Positions 32,951-42,293 are shown, counted from the first letter of the stretch. The stretch: 64,000 nucleotides of DNA from CAWFYI01 sp963820105 (GCA_963820105.1 CAWFYI010000001.1:1-64000); one strand, 5' to 3'. Program-made: numbers and translations. Notes: generated by a model not told the origin, from the sequence alone.

Positions 32951-33787
32951 ATGGATCCTCAAGATCAGAACCAGGAAACCCCGGCGCCCATGGCTCCCGG
33001 GTCGACCGTAACGCCCGACACGCCTGCTGCGCCAGAACCCGCGCCAGAGCCTGTTCCGGAACCTGCGCCGCCGTCTTCCGCCCAGCCGGAGACGCCGGAG
33101 GTTCAGGAATCCGCCCAGACCGGGACTCCTGAACCTGCGCCGCCAGCCGAGCCCGTAGCGCAACCGATACCACCGCCCGAGCAGCGGCCCAAACCGCCCG
33201 AGCAGCCGGCAGAGAACCCCAAGAAGCGGGTTTCGAATATTCTGCCGGTCACGGAACCGGGCGAGCGCACGATATGCGTAATAAAAAGGCACCGCATTGG
33301 CATATTGGGCGTCTACGTGGCATGCGGCCTGGTGCTTATGACTACCGCGGCACTGGCTTTCATAGTAGTGCCGGGCGCTATGGGCGGCGGCAATAGCCAG
33401 GCATTGCCGGCCGGCTTGGCAGCATTCCTGATGGTGGCCGCAATCTGCACGGTTTTCGCCCTGATTTCAGCCAAAGTTTACTGGGGCAATACCTGGACCC
33501 TTACCACCGATAGTCTTACGCAGGTAAGGCGCTTCAATCTGTTCAACCGCCAGTCCAGCCAGCTTTCACTCAAGGACCTGGAGGACGTCACCGCCGAACA
33601 GAACGGCATCCTTCCAGATATATTCAATTATGGTCTCCTGAGAGTTGAAACGGCAGGGGAAAGAAGCAAATTCATGTTCCCTTTCTGCCCGAACCCCAAC
33701 TATTATGCGCAGCAGATACTTAAGGCCAGAGAGACTTTCGAGCGAAACCGCACGGCCGAAGAAAACACGCCCAGCAAGACACCTTAG
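32951..33787 (+). CDS. Membrane protein with Pro-rich tail and bacterial PH domain
   Basis: 278 residues. Residues 1-95 are Pro/Glu/Ala-rich (MDPQDQNQETPAP, then repeated PEPAPEP), residues ~118-175 hold two TM helices, and the rest fits a bacterial PH (DUF304, bPH_2) domain with VYWGNTWTLTTDSLTQVRRF and LKDLEDVTAEQNGILPDIFNYG. PH-like domains of this type bind lipids or proteins at the inner face. TATACT (32937-32942) ends eight bases before the ATG. Its stop lies three bases from the stop of the convergent pilus gene. Confidence 0.75.
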   Translation: MDPQDQNQETPAPMAPGSTVTPDTPAAPEPAPEPVPEPAPPSSAQPETPEVQESAQTGTPEPAPPAEPVAQPIPPPEQRPKPPEQPAENPKKRVSNILPVTEPGERTICVIKRHRIGILGVYVACGLVLMTTAALAFIVVPGAMGGGNSQALPAGLAAFLMVAAICTVFALISAKVYWGNTWTLTTDSLTQVRRFNLFNRQSSQLSLKDLEDVTAEQNGILPDIFNYGLLRVETAGERSKFMFPFCPNPNYYAQQILKARETFERNRTAEENTPSKTP

Positions 33788-33790
33788 CTC

Positions 33791-34096
33791 TTAAAGAAAG
33801 GGATTACTGCGCGCTTCGTTAAACAGCGCCTGCACGTTCACGCTGTTGTCGTGCAGTGATTCCAGCTGCTTGACCACAGCTTGGTCTATGTGCGGTACCT
33901 GCGCCGCTTTAACCTGGCTGGTGACCGAGTCGCTTGAAGGCTGGGCGTTGCTTAAGCTGCTGATTCTTAGGAGCACGAAACCGTAGAGGACCGCCACCAG
34001 TACCAGGAAGCCCACGACGCTGAAACGGCGGGCCTTTTGGACGACCAGAGCGGCCTGTATCTTAAGTGATTGTATGTCTAGCTTCTTGGCGTTCAT
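33791..34096 (-). CDS. Small one-TM protein at the end of the pilMNO operon
   Basis: 101 residues: a short basic N-terminus (MNAKKLDIQSLKIQAALVVQ), one TM segment (VVGFLVLVAVLYGFVLL), then an outer region ending EARSNPFL. The start overlaps the pilO stop by ATGA, so it belongs to the operon. Its place after pilO is that of pilP, and the short C-terminal peptide could contact PilO, but it lacks a PilP lipobox and domain. I do not assign a symbol. Confidence 0.7.
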   Translation of the reverse strand: MNAKKLDIQSLKIQAALVVQKARRFSVVGFLVLVAVLYGFVLLRISSLSNAQPSSDSVTSQVKAAQVPHIDQAVVKQLESLHDNSVNVQALFNEARSNPFL

Positions 34097-34740
34097 GGTT
34101 TTATATACTCGCTTAACGTTAGATCGAAGGTCACATAATCGCGGTTCTTAGTATCGGGCTGCAGGGTTATGGTCTCGACCTGCGCGGTGCGCCGGTTGTG
34201 CTCAAGGTCGCTTAGGAAACTGATGAATTTTTCATACTGGACAGGATGATTCGCGTCACCCTTTATAACTATGGGCAGCTGGTATACTCCCGGGATGTTC
34301 GTTACCTTGGTAAGCTGCGACAGGCTGCCGGTTTTGGAACTGCCGCCGGCTGCGGCCGGACTGGCGGAAGCGGAGCTGCTTGATGACGCGCCGCCCGGCA
34401 AGGTGCCAAGCGTCGAAGCCGGGAAACTGATAGCCGCCAGGCTAACATCGTTCGCCGCGGCAATCTTCACTATCTCGCGGACAGCTTCAGCTTGATTCTT
34501 GTCCTGCGGCACTACGGCCTTGGCTATCTTGTCCAGACTGTCGTATTTCTTGATGTCCTGCCTCGCGCGGTTAAGGCTTACCCGCTCCTGATCCAGAGCC
34601 AGGTTTTTCGCCTTGAGCGCGGTCAGCTTGTCGGCCTGGCCCATCAGCAATTTGTTGGTGGCGTAGGCGCCGCCCAGCAGACCCAGGAACAACACCGCCA
34701 GACCCGCCATGAGCAGAGCATGGAAACGCTTGCTGGTCAT
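34093..34740 (-). CDS. pilO: Type IV pilus assembly protein PilO-like
   Basis: 215 residues: one N-terminal TM (LMAGLAVLFLGLLGGAY), a coiled-coil (KLTALKAKNLALDQERVSLN), a Ser/Ala/Gly linker (residues ~115-140) and a ferredoxin-like C-terminal domain containing YQLPIVIKGDANHPVQYEKFISFLSDLE (written here as the region near residues 152-180). This matches PilO, which pairs with PilN and the PilM ring at the membrane. It overlaps pilN and the next gene by four bases each. Confidence 0.85.
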   Translation of the reverse strand: MTSKRFHALLMAGLAVLFLGLLGGAYATNKLLMGQADKLTALKAKNLALDQERVSLNRARQDIKKYDSLDKIAKAVVPQDKNQAEAVREIVKIAAANDVSLAAISFPASTLGTLPGGASSSSSASASPAAAGGSSKTGSLSQLTKVTNIPGVYQLPIVIKGDANHPVQYEKFISFLSDLEHNRRTAQVETITLQPDTKNRDYVTFDLTLSEYIKP

Positions 34741-35336
34741 GGCTTAACCCCCTTGTTGTTAACGAATAAGAAGGGGTTACCGGGGGCGAAAAGCGCCCGG
34801 ATATTAACCGTGCACGGATATGCGCTATTACCGGTGTCGGAGCTATTGCACGTTATGCTCACTATGTCGGCTTTGCTGAAGATTTTATTCTTCGGATCTG
34901 CCAGGTTCACCTGTACCTGCGTCGCGGTCTGATAATCCGTGGCGTTGGCGGATATGTCTATGCCGCCGCTCGTCTGGTTTATGTTAAGCCCGGTGAGGTT
35001 GGCGTTATAGGGGATGGCCGCGGCCACCTGCTTGATCAGCTGAGAGAATAATACCTCCTGGCCCAGGACCTTCACGGCCAGCTTGAAGTCACTGCTGATG
35101 TCTTTTACGCGCTTCTGGGTGGCCTCGGAATTTTCCTGCTTGAAGACCTTCTCGGTAGCGGCGATCTGGTCGTTATACTGCGACGTCGACTGTTTAATGG
35201 TCAGCGTGCCGTACGTAGCCAGCGCTCCTAGCCCCACGAAAGCGATCAGAAAAGCCACGGCCCATTTGCGCAGTACCACGTTGCGGCGGGCATACGTGTA
35301 TCCTGTCTTTAGCTCGGGAGGCATCAAATTAATCAT
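34737..35336 (-). CDS. pilN: Type IV pilus assembly protein PilN-like
   Basis: 199 residues starting MINLMPPELKTGYTYARRN, the INLxPxE peptide that docks into PilM. One TM helix (WAVAFLIAFVGLGALATYG), a coiled-coil and a periplasmic-type domain with NANLTGLNINQTSGGIDISA follow. Two cysteines near the C-terminus (ITCNSS, YPCTV) may form a disulfide. It overlaps pilM and pilO by four bases each, a tightly coupled operon. Confidence 0.88.
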   Translation of the reverse strand: MINLMPPELKTGYTYARRNVVLRKWAVAFLIAFVGLGALATYGTLTIKQSTSQYNDQIAATEKVFKQENSEATQKRVKDISSDFKLAVKVLGQEVLFSQLIKQVAAAIPYNANLTGLNINQTSGGIDISANATDYQTATQVQVNLADPKNKIFSKADIVSITCNSSDTGNSAYPCTVNIRALFAPGNPFLFVNNKGVKP

Positions 35337-36436
35337 ACGAACGTTTCTTTAGGCTGTACCATACTTAGGCCCGCTACGGTGGCATACATGGGCCTGTCGG
35401 CCTTTTCAGGCGCCCTCAGGCCTTTATAATCGAAATATTGCCAGGGGTCGGTGTGCCGCACGGCCATGCGCAAGGAAGCGGTGAAATATTCGCTCAGACC
35501 CGGCATATTGGCTCCTCCTCCCAGGGTTACGATCTGTTTTACGGGACGTTTCGTGCCGTAGCGCTCTTCGTAATAGCGGACCATTCGGCGGATTTCCTTG
35601 ACTATCTGCTCCAAAATAGGCTCCAGCGCCTTCTTTATATCTGTCTGTTTTTTGCTGACGCCCAGACCGTAGCGCGTCTTTATAAGCTGCGCGGCATCAG
35701 CCGAGACGCCCAGCTGGCTTCTGATGTTATTGGTGAATATTTCGCCTCCGCCCTGTACTGTGCCGGTGACCAGCAGGCTCTGATCGAAAACACTGATGTC
35801 AGAGGACAGCGAGCCGAAATCGATTATAAATGAAGGTTCGTTGCTATTGCTGTCCAGCGAGAAGAGTCTGCCCGAGGAACTGAGAGTCGGCTCTATCAAT
35901 ACCGCCTCCAGGCCCATTATCTGCGTAAGACTCAGGTAGGAATCGACTATAATCCTAGGAACCGCTACCAGAAAAACCTCGGTGCCGTCAGGATCCTGCC
36001 TGATGATTTCGTAATCAAGATACAGTTCGTCAAGCGGCATGGAAACGTATTGCTCGGCCTCCAGCTCCACTGCCTCTGTGATTTCCTTTGGCTGCAGTTT
36101 GGGCAGCTTTAGCGAGCGGGTAAAGATACGGTAGGCTGGAATACTTAGGGCCACACGGTTGGTAGTGATGTCGCCGATGAGGTGATCCTTGAAAAGATCC
36201 AGCGCCGCCTTCGCTATGATTTCCGGTTTGGTAACCACTCCGTCCTCCAGCGCCGCCTTGTCAAAATCGATTGAACCGTAGCCTATTACCTTGGGCTGTT
36301 TGGCCTTGGCGGCGGTCTTGGCACTGCTCTTAGTCGTCCGCTCAGCCAATTGCATGACCTTCAGGGAACCGTGGCCTATATCCAGGCCGAACAACGGTTT
36401 ATCGTGGAAAAATATAGGGGTTTTAGCTGTTTTCAT
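35333..36436 (-). CDS. pilM: Type IV pilus assembly ATPase-fold protein PilM
   Basis: Actin-like fold with phosphate-1 motif LFGLDIGHGSLKVMQL, the connect region FIIDFGSLSSDISVFD, QGGGEIFTNNI and adenosine motif VTLGGGANMPGLSEYF. From ATG 36436 it has 367 residues; ATG 36457 is a possible alternative. The farthest ATG (36496) is rejected because the -10 TATACT (36478-36473) lies downstream of it. PilM forms the cytoplasmic ring that links PilN to the PilB motor. It leads the pilMNO operon and diverges from the minor-pilin operon. Confidence 0.92.
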   Translation of the reverse strand: MKTAKTPIFFHDKPLFGLDIGHGSLKVMQLAERTTKSSAKTAAKAKQPKVIGYGSIDFDKAALEDGVVTKPEIIAKAALDLFKDHLIGDITTNRVALSIPAYRIFTRSLKLPKLQPKEITEAVELEAEQYVSMPLDELYLDYEIIRQDPDGTEVFLVAVPRIIVDSYLSLTQIMGLEAVLIEPTLSSSGRLFSLDSNSNEPSFIIDFGSLSSDISVFDQSLLVTGTVQGGGEIFTNNIRSQLGVSADAAQLIKTRYGLGVSKKQTDIKKALEPILEQIVKEIRRMVRYYEERYGTKRPVKQIVTLGGGANMPGLSEYFTASLRMAVRHTDPWQYFDYKGLRAPEKADRPMYATVAGLSMVQPKETFV

Positions 36437-36546
36437 GCGTAATGCCCACCCAAGCATAAGGGTATTAGCCCTAGTATAACAAAAAGAGGCCGCCATAGCG
36501 GGCGGCGATTATGTAAAACCGTTATGCTTTCCTATAATTAATACTG

Positions 36547-38109
36547 ATGAGACGTAGCCAATCTGGTTATACGCTGGTAGAGCTTATGGTCACGATGACC
36601 GTGCTTGCCATTCTGACCTTGGGCGCGCTCACGCTTTTTACCTCACTTCTGCACAGCGCCATAGTCGCCCAGCGGCAAGCTGCGGCCTCGTCTCTGGCGA
36701 CAAACCAGATGGAATATCTTAAATCCTTGCCGTACGATCACTTGGCTGTCGCCGGCGGCCCCATAGTGTCTACGACTACCATACCCGCGAGTTTCACCAA
36801 GAAGATACAGGGCATTACCTATACGGTGACCACGAGCGTAAGTTACGCCGATGACGCCTATGACGGCTGCGGGTCATACCCTAATGACACCCTGAAACAA
36901 AAATACTGCCGCAATTATCCGCCGCCATCCGACGCTCCTGCCACGGACAACAATCCGGGTGACTATAAGGACGTCCGCGTGGCAGTCACTGACCCTTCCG
37001 GCACACAATTGGCATCGTTGGATACCCAGGTGGCGGCATTGGTCGCGGAGACAGCCAGCAATACCGGCGCACTGTTCGTCAACGTAGTAGACGACAGCGG
37101 CCAGCCGGTCTCCGGAGCTACGGTCCATGTCGTTAATGGCGCTATCAATCCGGCCGTTGACGTCACTGATACCACCGACCAGAACGGCTTGTCTATCTTC
37201 TACGACCTACCGCCTAGCACTACAGGATATAACTATACGATCACTGGTTCCAAAAGCGGCTACTCCACGCTTACTACCCTAAAGCCCTCGGGCAGCCTGC
37301 AGCCCACGTATCCAAGTCAGAATCTGATAGCCCAAAACTCTTCATACGTCACCCTTACGATTAAGCAGCAAGGCGACAGCAGCCTGGTAATAGAAGCTAC
37401 GGACTTGAGTGGTAACCCTCTATCGGGAGCTAAGGTTTATGCTAAAGGAGGCTATAAGAAATATACGGCTACCAGCGATACCAGCTATTATTACGACAAT
37501 ATGTCGCCCTCGGACACCCGGCCGTCCACTGATTCCAACGGCCTGGCCGCCATGACCGGCCTGGTTCCGGGGAGCTATATATTCTGCGGCGATCTAGGAG
37601 CTACCGGCTGCAGCATCGGCGGCACTACATATTACCTGGCGGCGGCGGTCCCTTACGGCGGCAATAACTCGTTGCAGCCCATCAACGTACCTATATATGA
37701 TCCGTCCAATCCTCCCACTACCACGTACGGTTACAACGGCACGGACTATTTGCAGAAGGTAAGGCTGATGTTAACCACGGACTCCAGCTTCCCCAGGGTC
37801 GCTACGCTGGCCCCGTACGACGTCAGTACTTCCGGCGGCACGCTGTCAAACTTCAATTTCACGATCACTGGCAGTAACCTGCCGTGCAGCTCGTCAGCTG
37901 GCAGCTGCTCCACCAATGTCAAGTTCGTACAGGGAGGCACCACGTTCACCGCGTCGTGTACCGGCTCTTCCAGCGGCGTGGAGCTGGATTGCACGGTCAA
38001 TCTTACCGGTGCTACCGTAGGCACCGCTCAGCTCGTGGTTTCAGTCGGCAGCAAAGCGCTGACCCTGCCGGTCAGTCCGTTGCAAGGAGGCCTGAGTGTC
38101 ACGCCTTAA
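36547..38109 (+). CDS. Large prepilin-like protein with carboxypeptidase-regulatory/Ig-like domains
   Basis: 520 residues. The N-terminus MRRSQSGYTLVELMVTM is a class III prepilin signal (cut before Y/T, Glu at +5), followed by the hydrophobic pilin helix. The body has two repeats with GALFVNVVDDSGQPVSGATV and SLVIEATDLSGNPLSGAKV, the start motif of CarboxypepD_reg/Cna-B-like beta domains, then a C-terminal IPT-like domain with a CSSSAGSCS cysteine pair. At this size it is probably a tip adhesin or minor pilin. TATAAT (36533-36538) ends eight bases before the ATG. It leads a three-gene operon. Confidence 0.8.
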   Translation: MRRSQSGYTLVELMVTMTVLAILTLGALTLFTSLLHSAIVAQRQAAASSLATNQMEYLKSLPYDHLAVAGGPIVSTTTIPASFTKKIQGITYTVTTSVSYADDAYDGCGSYPNDTLKQKYCRNYPPPSDAPATDNNPGDYKDVRVAVTDPSGTQLASLDTQVAALVAETASNTGALFVNVVDDSGQPVSGATVHVVNGAINPAVDVTDTTDQNGLSIFYDLPPSTTGYNYTITGSKSGYSTLTTLKPSGSLQPTYPSQNLIAQNSSYVTLTIKQQGDSSLVIEATDLSGNPLSGAKVYAKGGYKKYTATSDTSYYYDNMSPSDTRPSTDSNGLAAMTGLVPGSYIFCGDLGATGCSIGGTTYYLAAAVPYGGNNSLQPINVPIYDPSNPPTTTYGYNGTDYLQKVRLMLTTDSSFPRVATLAPYDVSTSGGTLSNFNFTITGSNLPCSSSAGSCSTNVKFVQGGTTFTASCTGSSSGVELDCTVNLTGATVGTAQLVVSVGSKALTLPVSPLQGGLSVTP

Positions 38110-38707
38110 CTTACGAAGGAAGGGCGCCGGCGAATCCGGCTTCAGCTTGGTCGAACTGCTGGTAGTAATCAGCCTGGTGGGCATCATAGTCGTGACCTTC
38201 AGCTCCTTCTTCACCAATTATTTGATCCTGTATTCCAAATATCAGCAGGACAGCCTGGCTTTCAGCGAGATGGCTCAGCAATCCCAGCGCGTTGTACAGG
38301 TTCTGCGCGGGCTAACGGACATAGTTTCCGAGTCTGATAACGATATAACGGCCTACGCCTATTTCTCGCCCGCGGACACCTATGTGTCGCTCGTACATTA
38401 TTACTTAAGCGCTGACAGCAAGAAACTCATGGTCGACGTGACGCCAATGTCTGCCAATCCGCCCATCGGTTCGCCTATAACGGCCCAAAAGAAGACGTAT
38501 ACGGTCATAAGCAACTACTACCAGGCGCCAGGCACCAAGCTCTTCATTTATTATGATTCTAACGGCACCGTGCTGACCGCGCCTGTAGGCGACGAGCATA
38601 GCATAATAGAAATAGAAGTGAATCTGACCGAACCGGCCTCCCACGGGACCAAGCAGCAATCCTTGAGCGTAACCGTAAGCCTGCGCAATAGAAAGACCAA
38701 CCTATGA
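38096..38707 (+). CDS. Prepilin-like minor pilin (PilW/PilV type)
   Basis: 203 residues from GTG 38096, overlapping the previous stop by 14 bases, with AAGGAGG upstream at 38084-38090. The prepilin signal is GESGFSLVELLVVISLVG, then the extended helix into YLILYSKYQQDSLAF. The remaining 140 residues form a globular head without cysteines. The mid-size head and place between two large minor pilins suggest a PilW-like priming subunit. Confidence 0.8.
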   Translation: MSRLNLRRKGAGESGFSLVELLVVISLVGIIVVTFSSFFTNYLILYSKYQQDSLAFSEMAQQSQRVVQVLRGLTDIVSESDNDITAYAYFSPADTYVSLVHYYLSADSKKLMVDVTPMSANPPIGSPITAQKKTYTVISNYYQAPGTKLFIYYDSNGTVLTAPVGDEHSIIEIEVNLTEPASHGTKQQSLSVTVSLRNRKTNL

Positions 38708-40254
38708 TACCTGCTTTACTCGCCATAATACTGGCTTTCGGAATCATGGCCACTTCGATAGTAGAGGTAACGCTGACCAACTTGGGCATAACCAGCGACA
38801 TAGTAAAAAGCCAACAAGCGTTCAATGTGGCCGAGGCCGGCATAAATTACTACCTGTGGCATCTCAACCACAACAACAGCGATTACAAGGATGGAGGCAC
38901 GACACCGTCCTCGCCGGATCCGCAGCTTGGATATGGTCCGTATACGCACGACTATGTTAATAGCGGCGGGGCGGATGAGGGAACCTATACGCTATGGATC
39001 AAACCGGATGGCAACGGCTCTTCCGTGGTAACGGTTCGTTCCATTGGCGTGGCATCCGATGGCAGTACCAAGCGGACGGTCGAAGCCAAGGTCGGCTCGC
39101 CGTCCTTCGCCAGCTATGCCGTGGCCTCCGATTCGGCGCTTTGGTTTGGCAATACCGAATCCGCCAACGGACCTGTACACTCAAACCAAGGCGTACGCAT
39201 GGACGGAGCCAGCAACTCTACCGTCAGCAGCGCGAATAACACATACGTACCTCCGTACCAGCTGGGCGGGGACGGTTCCAGTCACCCCGGCGTATGGTGT
39301 AATCCTAGCGTCACCTCGCCCGTGGATTGTAATACCAGGCCCAAGAATTCCTGGGTATATCCAGTGCCGCTATTGGACTTCAACCAGGTTTCCAGCAGTC
39401 TCTGCGATATGAAGAAGGTGGCTTTCAAGGATGATTCAAGCACGGCCTCGTTGGCAACCCAGTCCAATGCCTGCACGAAGACTCCCTCCACCCGTACCAG
39501 CGCGTATCTGCCCCGTCGAAGCAAGTCGTTCAGCTCCACTCGCGGGTACTTGATAGACTTGAACAGCGACGGCACCTACAATCTTTACGACGTGAACGGC
39601 GAGAATGACCAATACACTCCTTATACTTCGGCGTTGAGCCTGCAATCCGTCGCCAGCAATATAAGTACGCCACCCTCCGGAGTCATATTCGCAGAGGACA
39701 ACGTATGGGTACTTAGCAATCCGACTTACCACGGCCGGGTGACGATTGCTGCCGGCAGACTATCCAGCACCAGCAGTTCTACTTACGCCGATGTCAATAT
39801 AGCCGGGCCGCTGAAATATAGCACCAAGAACGGTTCGGACGCCATAGGATTGGTAGCGCAGGACTCGGTCGTACTGAAACCCTACGCTCCGCCCGCCAGC
39901 GGTTCGTTCACCTTTGAAGTTGATGGTGCCTTGCTGGCCGAGACGGGCGAGGTCTGGTATCCGGATCCCTACGCCAGCAACCACTACCGTTGTACCCGCG
40001 GCTGGACCGGCAGCAACCAACAGTTCTTATTCTACGGTTCGGTAGCTACGCGCCAGACCTGGACCTGGACTTGGCTGAACGGCGGCTATCAGTGTGGCGA
40101 CGCGGCTTATGACGCGGCCAACGGCTACATATCGGGTATCGAGAATAACACCACGCAGTACGATTACAACTTGGAATACGCGCCGCCGCCGAGCTACCCG
40201 TTAACCTCCGGCTATAACATCTTGTCGTGGCGCGAAGTCCTGATTCGGCCATAA
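38704..40254 (+). CDS. PilX-like minor pilin, 516 residues
   Basis: Starts MIPALLAIILAFGIMATSIV directly with the hydrophobic helix, then TLTNLGITSDIVKSQQAFNVAEAGINYYL, the 'A..AEAG...' segment of PilX-type proteins. No cleavage motif precedes the helix, so it may start already 'mature' or not be processed. The long body is rich in Ser, Tyr and Asn with paired cysteines (VWCNPSVTSPVDCN). It overlaps the previous stop by ATGA. An intrinsic terminator follows the stop. Confidence 0.75.
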   Translation: MIPALLAIILAFGIMATSIVEVTLTNLGITSDIVKSQQAFNVAEAGINYYLWHLNHNNSDYKDGGTTPSSPDPQLGYGPYTHDYVNSGGADEGTYTLWIKPDGNGSSVVTVRSIGVASDGSTKRTVEAKVGSPSFASYAVASDSALWFGNTESANGPVHSNQGVRMDGASNSTVSSANNTYVPPYQLGGDGSSHPGVWCNPSVTSPVDCNTRPKNSWVYPVPLLDFNQVSSSLCDMKKVAFKDDSSTASLATQSNACTKTPSTRTSAYLPRRSKSFSSTRGYLIDLNSDGTYNLYDVNGENDQYTPYTSALSLQSVASNISTPPSGVIFAEDNVWVLSNPTYHGRVTIAAGRLSSTSSSTYADVNIAGPLKYSTKNGSDAIGLVAQDSVVLKPYAPPASGSFTFEVDGALLAETGEVWYPDPYASNHYRCTRGWTGSNQQFLFYGSVATRQTWTWTWLNGGYQCGDAAYDAANGYISGIENNTTQYDYNLEYAPPPSYPLTSGYNILSWREVLIRP

Positions 40255-40256
40255 GG

Positions 40257-40284
40257 AAAACCCCGGCGCTATGGCCGGGGTTTT
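40257..40284. terminator. Bidirectional intrinsic terminator
   Basis: AAAACCCCGGC (40257-40267) and GCCGGGGTTTT (40274-40284) form an 11-bp perfect stem with a 6-base loop and a T-run on either strand. It ends the minor-pilin operon from the left and the major pilin gene from the right. Confidence 0.92.
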
Positions 40285-40314
40285 AGTTCTAGGGCTACTT
40301 GAGGCTTAAGCCTA

Positions 40315-40812
40315 TTAGTCCAGGTTGCTCTTCGTGACCTTGTCCGAGCCGTTGACAGTTCCTTCGTAGGAGGCAGTCAAAGTGTACTGGGCACAATTAG
40401 TGTCATCCGGGGTTCCACAGGCGGTACCGTCACTGGCAGTAACCTGATACCCGTATTGTTTCGACGGCGAGGCACTGTCTGCGAAGCAGCTATCGTGTGT
40501 CTTGACGCAGTCCGAAGTATTCGCTTCGGACGGGTCAACCAACGCGCCTTGATCCAGACTCTTCATGTTGGTCTTCAACCAGCTAGAGCTGTTCATATCG
40601 GCGAGCGACGGATAGTAGCCACTGTTCTGGAAGAAAGCTTCAAGCTGAGTTTGTATCGTCGAAACGTCCGACGAGCGTTTACTGTTGCGTGCCTTGGCCT
40701 GAATACCGCTGTAAGTAGTGATAACAAGCAACGCCAGGATACCGATTACGACGATGACGATCAAAAGCTCGACAATCGTGAAACCGCTGTTACGTTTTTT
40801 AAGGGAGATCAT
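40315..40812 (-). CDS. Type IV major pilin candidate
   Basis: 165 residues: MISLKKRNSGFTIVELLIVI is a textbook prepilin leader (G/F cleavage, Glu+5), followed by IGILALLVITTYSGIQAKARN. The globular domain has two cysteine pairs (SDCVKTHDSC and ACGTPDDTNC). It is short, single-gene, has a strong promoter (TTGACC/TATAAT) and the best Shine-Dalgarno site of the window (AAGGAGGG), all as expected for the most abundant pilin. PilC and PilB are encoded just upstream on the same strand. Confidence 0.9.
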   Translation of the reverse strand: MISLKKRNSGFTIVELLIVIVVIGILALLVITTYSGIQAKARNSKRSSDVSTIQTQLEAFFQNSGYYPSLADMNSSSWLKTNMKSLDQGALVDPSEANTSDCVKTHDSCFADSASPSKQYGYQVTASDGTACGTPDDTNCAQYTLTASYEGTVNGSDKVTKSNLD

Positions 40813-40889
40813 GAGAGCCCACCCTCCTTAATTAATGTTTTGCTATTGATCTTTGCTGCCACTTTAGTGGTCGCAAGTATCTGGCTATG

Positions 40890-40917
40890 ATTATAACCAT
40901 AAGCGGACTGAGGTCAA
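40890..40917 (-). promoter_or_regulatory. Major pilin promoter
   Basis: On the minus strand TTGACC (40917-40912), 16-base spacer, TATAAT (40895-40890). The leader is about 70 bases, contains a small CCACT/AGTGG hairpin (40862-40873) and ends in AAGGAGGG. This contrasts with the leaderless starts elsewhere. Confidence 0.75.
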
Positions 40918-40961
40918 GCAGTTTGTGGATAATTATTAAACCGTTTTGAGGACCGGCGCGA

Positions 40962-42293
40962 TCAGTTGCCGACGTTTTTGCTGAGGTTTGCTATGGGACC
41001 CATGACGCTGGCGGCGATCAAACCGACCCCGGCACCCAAAAATATGATCATGACAGGCTCTATAACAGCCGCCAATCCGTCTATCAATACGGACACCTCT
41101 TCTTCGTAGAAATCAGCTATCTTGACCAGCACCGTGTCAATCTGCCCGGTCTCTTCGCCGACCAACAGCATCTGGGCGACTATGGGAGGAAAGTGTTCGC
41201 TCTTGCTGATCGGCTCGCTCAAGGGTTTGCCATTTTTGACCTCTTTGGCGGCCTCTTTAAGTTCCGCCTCTATTACCTTGTTGCCGATCGCCGCTCCGGT
41301 GACCTCAAGCGCGTCCAACACGCTTACTCCCGCTCCCATCAGCGAAGCGAAAGTCCGCGAGAAGCGCGCGATAGCTACCTTCTGGATGATGACTTTGACG
41401 ACAGGTATGCGGAGTAGCCAGCCGTGAAGCACGTACTTGCCGGCGTCGGTCCTTATGTAGCGCATGAAAAAGAAGCCGCCGATAGCCAACAGGATCAGCA
41501 GAAAGACCAGATTAGGCAAGTGATAAAAGATACCGAACGGCGCGCCTATGGGGCCGCCGGTCTTGCTAAGGGAAGCAAGCACGCTGCCCAGAACTGGTAT
41601 GTGCTCCATGATGCTGTTGCCTTTGCAGAAGTTACTGATATCAAGCAGTACCCGCGTGTAAATCGGCAGCTGGGCGTTCGGTCCGCCCAGGGATTTGAGG
41701 ATGCCCCCGAGCTTGGGAACGATGAACAGCATGATGCCGAAGAAGGCGACTATCGTGATGGTCAGTATCACAATCGGATACATCATTGCGCTCTTGATCT
41801 TCTTGCGTATGGATGCGTCCAGTTCGACTTGCGTGGCTAACCGCTTAAGTATGTCGTCCAATATGCCACCCTCTTCGCCGGCGCGCACCATGTTCACGTA
41901 GACCTCGGAAAATACAGCGGGGTACTTGGCGAAAGCGTCTCCCAGGGGTATGCCGCTTTCAACGTCCTTGGTGACGCCCCCTAGAACTTCGCGCATGTAG
42001 GGCGTGGAAGCATCGGCTTGCAGCGCGGCCAGCGAGCGCGCCAGCGGAACGCCGGCCGATATCATGGTCGATAGCTGGCGCGTGAATATTACCAGGTCGC
42101 TAAGTTTGACTTTCTTGCCTTGGCCCGAGAAGAAGCCGGAAGACTTTTTCTTGCTGGCTTTTTCGGCCTCTACCAGTACCGGATGCACGCCTTGTTTGGC
42201 CAACATTGACAGCAAAGCCTGCCTGTTCGCGGCTTCAGCCCTGCCGGATACGGTCTTGCCTTCTTTGTTGGTGGCTTTGTAGCTGAACTGCAT
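40962..42293 (-). CDS. pilC: Type IV pilus inner membrane platform protein PilC
   Basis: 443 residues: two GspF/T2SF domains, each with LARSLAALQAD-like and FSRTFASLMGAGVSVLDALE motifs, and three TM regions (IVILTITIVAFFGIMLFIV, LVFLLILLAIGGFFF and the C-terminal MIIFLGAGVGLIAASVMG). MQFSYKATNKEGKTVSGRAE is a typical start. PilC is the rotor that PilB turns to add pilins. Three bases separate it from pilB. The 149 bases to the pilin gene hold the pilin promoter. Confidence 0.95.
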   Translation of the reverse strand: MQFSYKATNKEGKTVSGRAEAANRQALLSMLAKQGVHPVLVEAEKASKKKSSGFFSGQGKKVKLSDLVIFTRQLSTMISAGVPLARSLAALQADASTPYMREVLGGVTKDVESGIPLGDAFAKYPAVFSEVYVNMVRAGEEGGILDDILKRLATQVELDASIRKKIKSAMMYPIVILTITIVAFFGIMLFIVPKLGGILKSLGGPNAQLPIYTRVLLDISNFCKGNSIMEHIPVLGSVLASLSKTGGPIGAPFGIFYHLPNLVFLLILLAIGGFFFMRYIRTDAGKYVLHGWLLRIPVVKVIIQKVAIARFSRTFASLMGAGVSVLDALEVTGAAIGNKVIEAELKEAAKEVKNGKPLSEPISKSEHFPPIVAQMLLVGEETGQIDTVLVKIADFYEEEVSVLIDGLAAVIEPVMIIFLGAGVGLIAASVMGPIANLSKNVGN

